NCBI RefSeq assembly: GCF_000518985.1
Contig: NZ_JAEQ01000013.1
Coordinates: 62,001 to 126,000, forward strand
Origin: Chelativorans sp. J32
GTDB lineage: Bacteria > Pseudomonadota > Alphaproteobacteria > Rhizobiales > Rhizobiaceae
Length of the DNA stretch: 64,000 nt
Reading direction: 5' to 3'
Shown here piece by piece: positions 63,240 to 64,000 of the stretch (positions are counted from its first letter, which is position 1; each line of letters opens with the position of its first letter). The position numbers and the translations under genes are program-made. Under the pieces are notes generated by a model. That model did no database searches and was not told the origin of the DNA. It saw only the letters and a program-made list of their open reading frames with translations.

Positions 63240-64000
63240 AACGCCACCAGGGGGAACCCCACTGCCTACCAGACTCTCACCGATACGACGGCCGACACGA
63301 CCTTCGTGGAGCTTGCGGTTTTAGGCTGGCGCGGCATGAGCATGAAGTGCATGGCCATGACGGGGGTCGGCGAGGAACAGCAGGACAAGGAGGTCTATAC
63401 GAATCCGGACCTGGGCACGGGCGGGAGCAATTACATTTCCCGCGTGCCGGCCAACACGTTCAAGCCGGGCAACGACTATACCTGCACCTTCACCAATGCG
63501 CGCACGCGGGTGCAGCTTGGCAAGAAGACGGTGACGCCCGACATCAACCGGAACTTCACGGTCAATGCCACGGCGAGCAACGGGATCACCAGCACCGTCA
63601 TCAATGCCGTCGGCATGACCCCCAGCGCCTATCGGCCGCTGACCAATGTGGAGGCCGAGACCGTTTTGAGCGAGGGGGCGGTCCCGGGCTGGCGCGGCGT
63701 GGAGCTGCGCTGCGTCGCCCAGACAGCGGTCAATAACGAGACGCAGGATAAAGTCGTCTTCGGCCCCACGGCAGTAGGCACGATCGGTGCTGACTATACG
63801 CACAGGCTGCCCGCCGGCACCTTCAAGGACGGCAATGATTATATCTGCACCTTCACCAATGAGGCGGCGCGCATCCGCTACGAGAAAGAGACGCTTCCGC
63901 CCAAATTCGACCGAGACTTCACGATGAATGCGGTGAACGGCCTGCTGCAGACCGTGATCAATGCGACCACCGGCTACAGCGCCTATGGCGTGCTGAGCAA
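63225..64000 (+). pseudogene. Continuation of the repeat protein after the TGA, open to window end
   Basis: In the same frame as the upstream gene, 258 codons follow the TGA without a stop. From 63240 they restore the rest of repeat 2 (NATRGNPTAYQTLTD ... GNDYTCTFTN), all of repeat 3 and the start of repeat 4. No start codon with a ribosome-binding site is visible near 63225, so on its own this part would probably not be translated. Extent beyond base 64000 is unknown. Confidence 0.65.

Larger units (their letters stand above)
62673..64000 (+). repeat. Tandem protein-coding repeats of about 118 codons
   Basis: Units begin at 62673, 63027, 63504 and 63867. Lengths are 354, 477 (with the inverted fragment) and 363 bp, and the fourth runs off the window. 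Each unit starts RIxFxK or similar, has FxVxxxNG, VINA, a YxxLTxVxxxT strand, GWRGxxLxC, PANTFxxGNDY and ends TCTFTN. The units differ by many substitutions at DNA level, so this is an old array and not a recent expansion. Confidence 0.88.

Overview
The window reads as chromosome of an alphaproteobacterium of the order Hyphomicrobiales (Rhizobiales), probably close to Phyllobacteriaceae such as Mesorhizobium, Chelativorans or Nitratireductor. This is inferred from gene orders typical of the group: ftsEX-YdcF-plsC, tyrC-hisC next to SAM-II-metA, bolA/dnaJ-like/cobS/cobT, aroK-aroB-CorC divergent from xerD, lysA-lptM-argH-tlpA, and HIG1-pduO-rhomboid-etfBA-hbd. Coding density is high and GC is near 60 percent over the housekeeping genes. 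No rRNA, CRISPR array, insertion sequence or prophage is visible.

Positions 1-13,800 hold purine salvage (partial hpt), the FtsEX division complex, phospholipid acylation, tyrosine and histidine biosynthesis, a SAM-II-controlled metA with its own promoter and terminator, and gloB. Positions 13,800-25,800 hold rpmB, a putative queuosine-precursor transporter with a preQ1-I-like element whose pseudoknot would include the start codon, the aerobic cobaltochelatase genes cobS and cobT with a GFA-family gene between them, bolA, a CorC-type CBS protein, aroB, aroK, xerD and accA. Positions 25,900-32,600 hold cell-wall enzymes (a YkuD-type lipoprotein and a D-Ala-D-Ala carboxypeptidase), a TusA-like protein, an MFS pump, a COG0523 metallochaperone GTPase, an M20 amidohydrolase and tRNA-Arg(CCT). 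Positions 32,999-37,763 form an osmoregulated periplasmic glucan operon (opgG/D, opgH, opgC) in which the usual OpgH N-terminus appears as a separate small frame. Positions 37,800-57,100 hold lysA, lptM, argH, tlpA, a lysozyme-inhibitor-like protein, a FadE-type acyl-CoA dehydrogenase, the ETF/hbd group, cobalamin adenosyltransferase, rhomboid, YihY, gluQ, an AlkA-type glycosylase, HNH, dsbB, tRNA-Leu(CAA), a luciferase-like oxidoreductase and an M29 aminopeptidase.

The last 7 kb is accessory. Two copies of a hairpin-rich intergenic repeat and a strongly structured leader precede a 1,239-residue exported multidomain protein (DUF11-like, jelly-roll-like, prealbumin-like and SdrD_B-like modules). 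A second gene follows with an AT-rich beta-propeller-like head and about 118-residue tandem repeats ending in a CTFTN signature. Its second repeat contains roughly 114 bp of a repeat unit in inverted orientation, which brings in an in-frame TGA; the repeats continue in the same frame to the window edge. This scrambled, composition-mosaic surface-protein locus is the most unusual part of the window.
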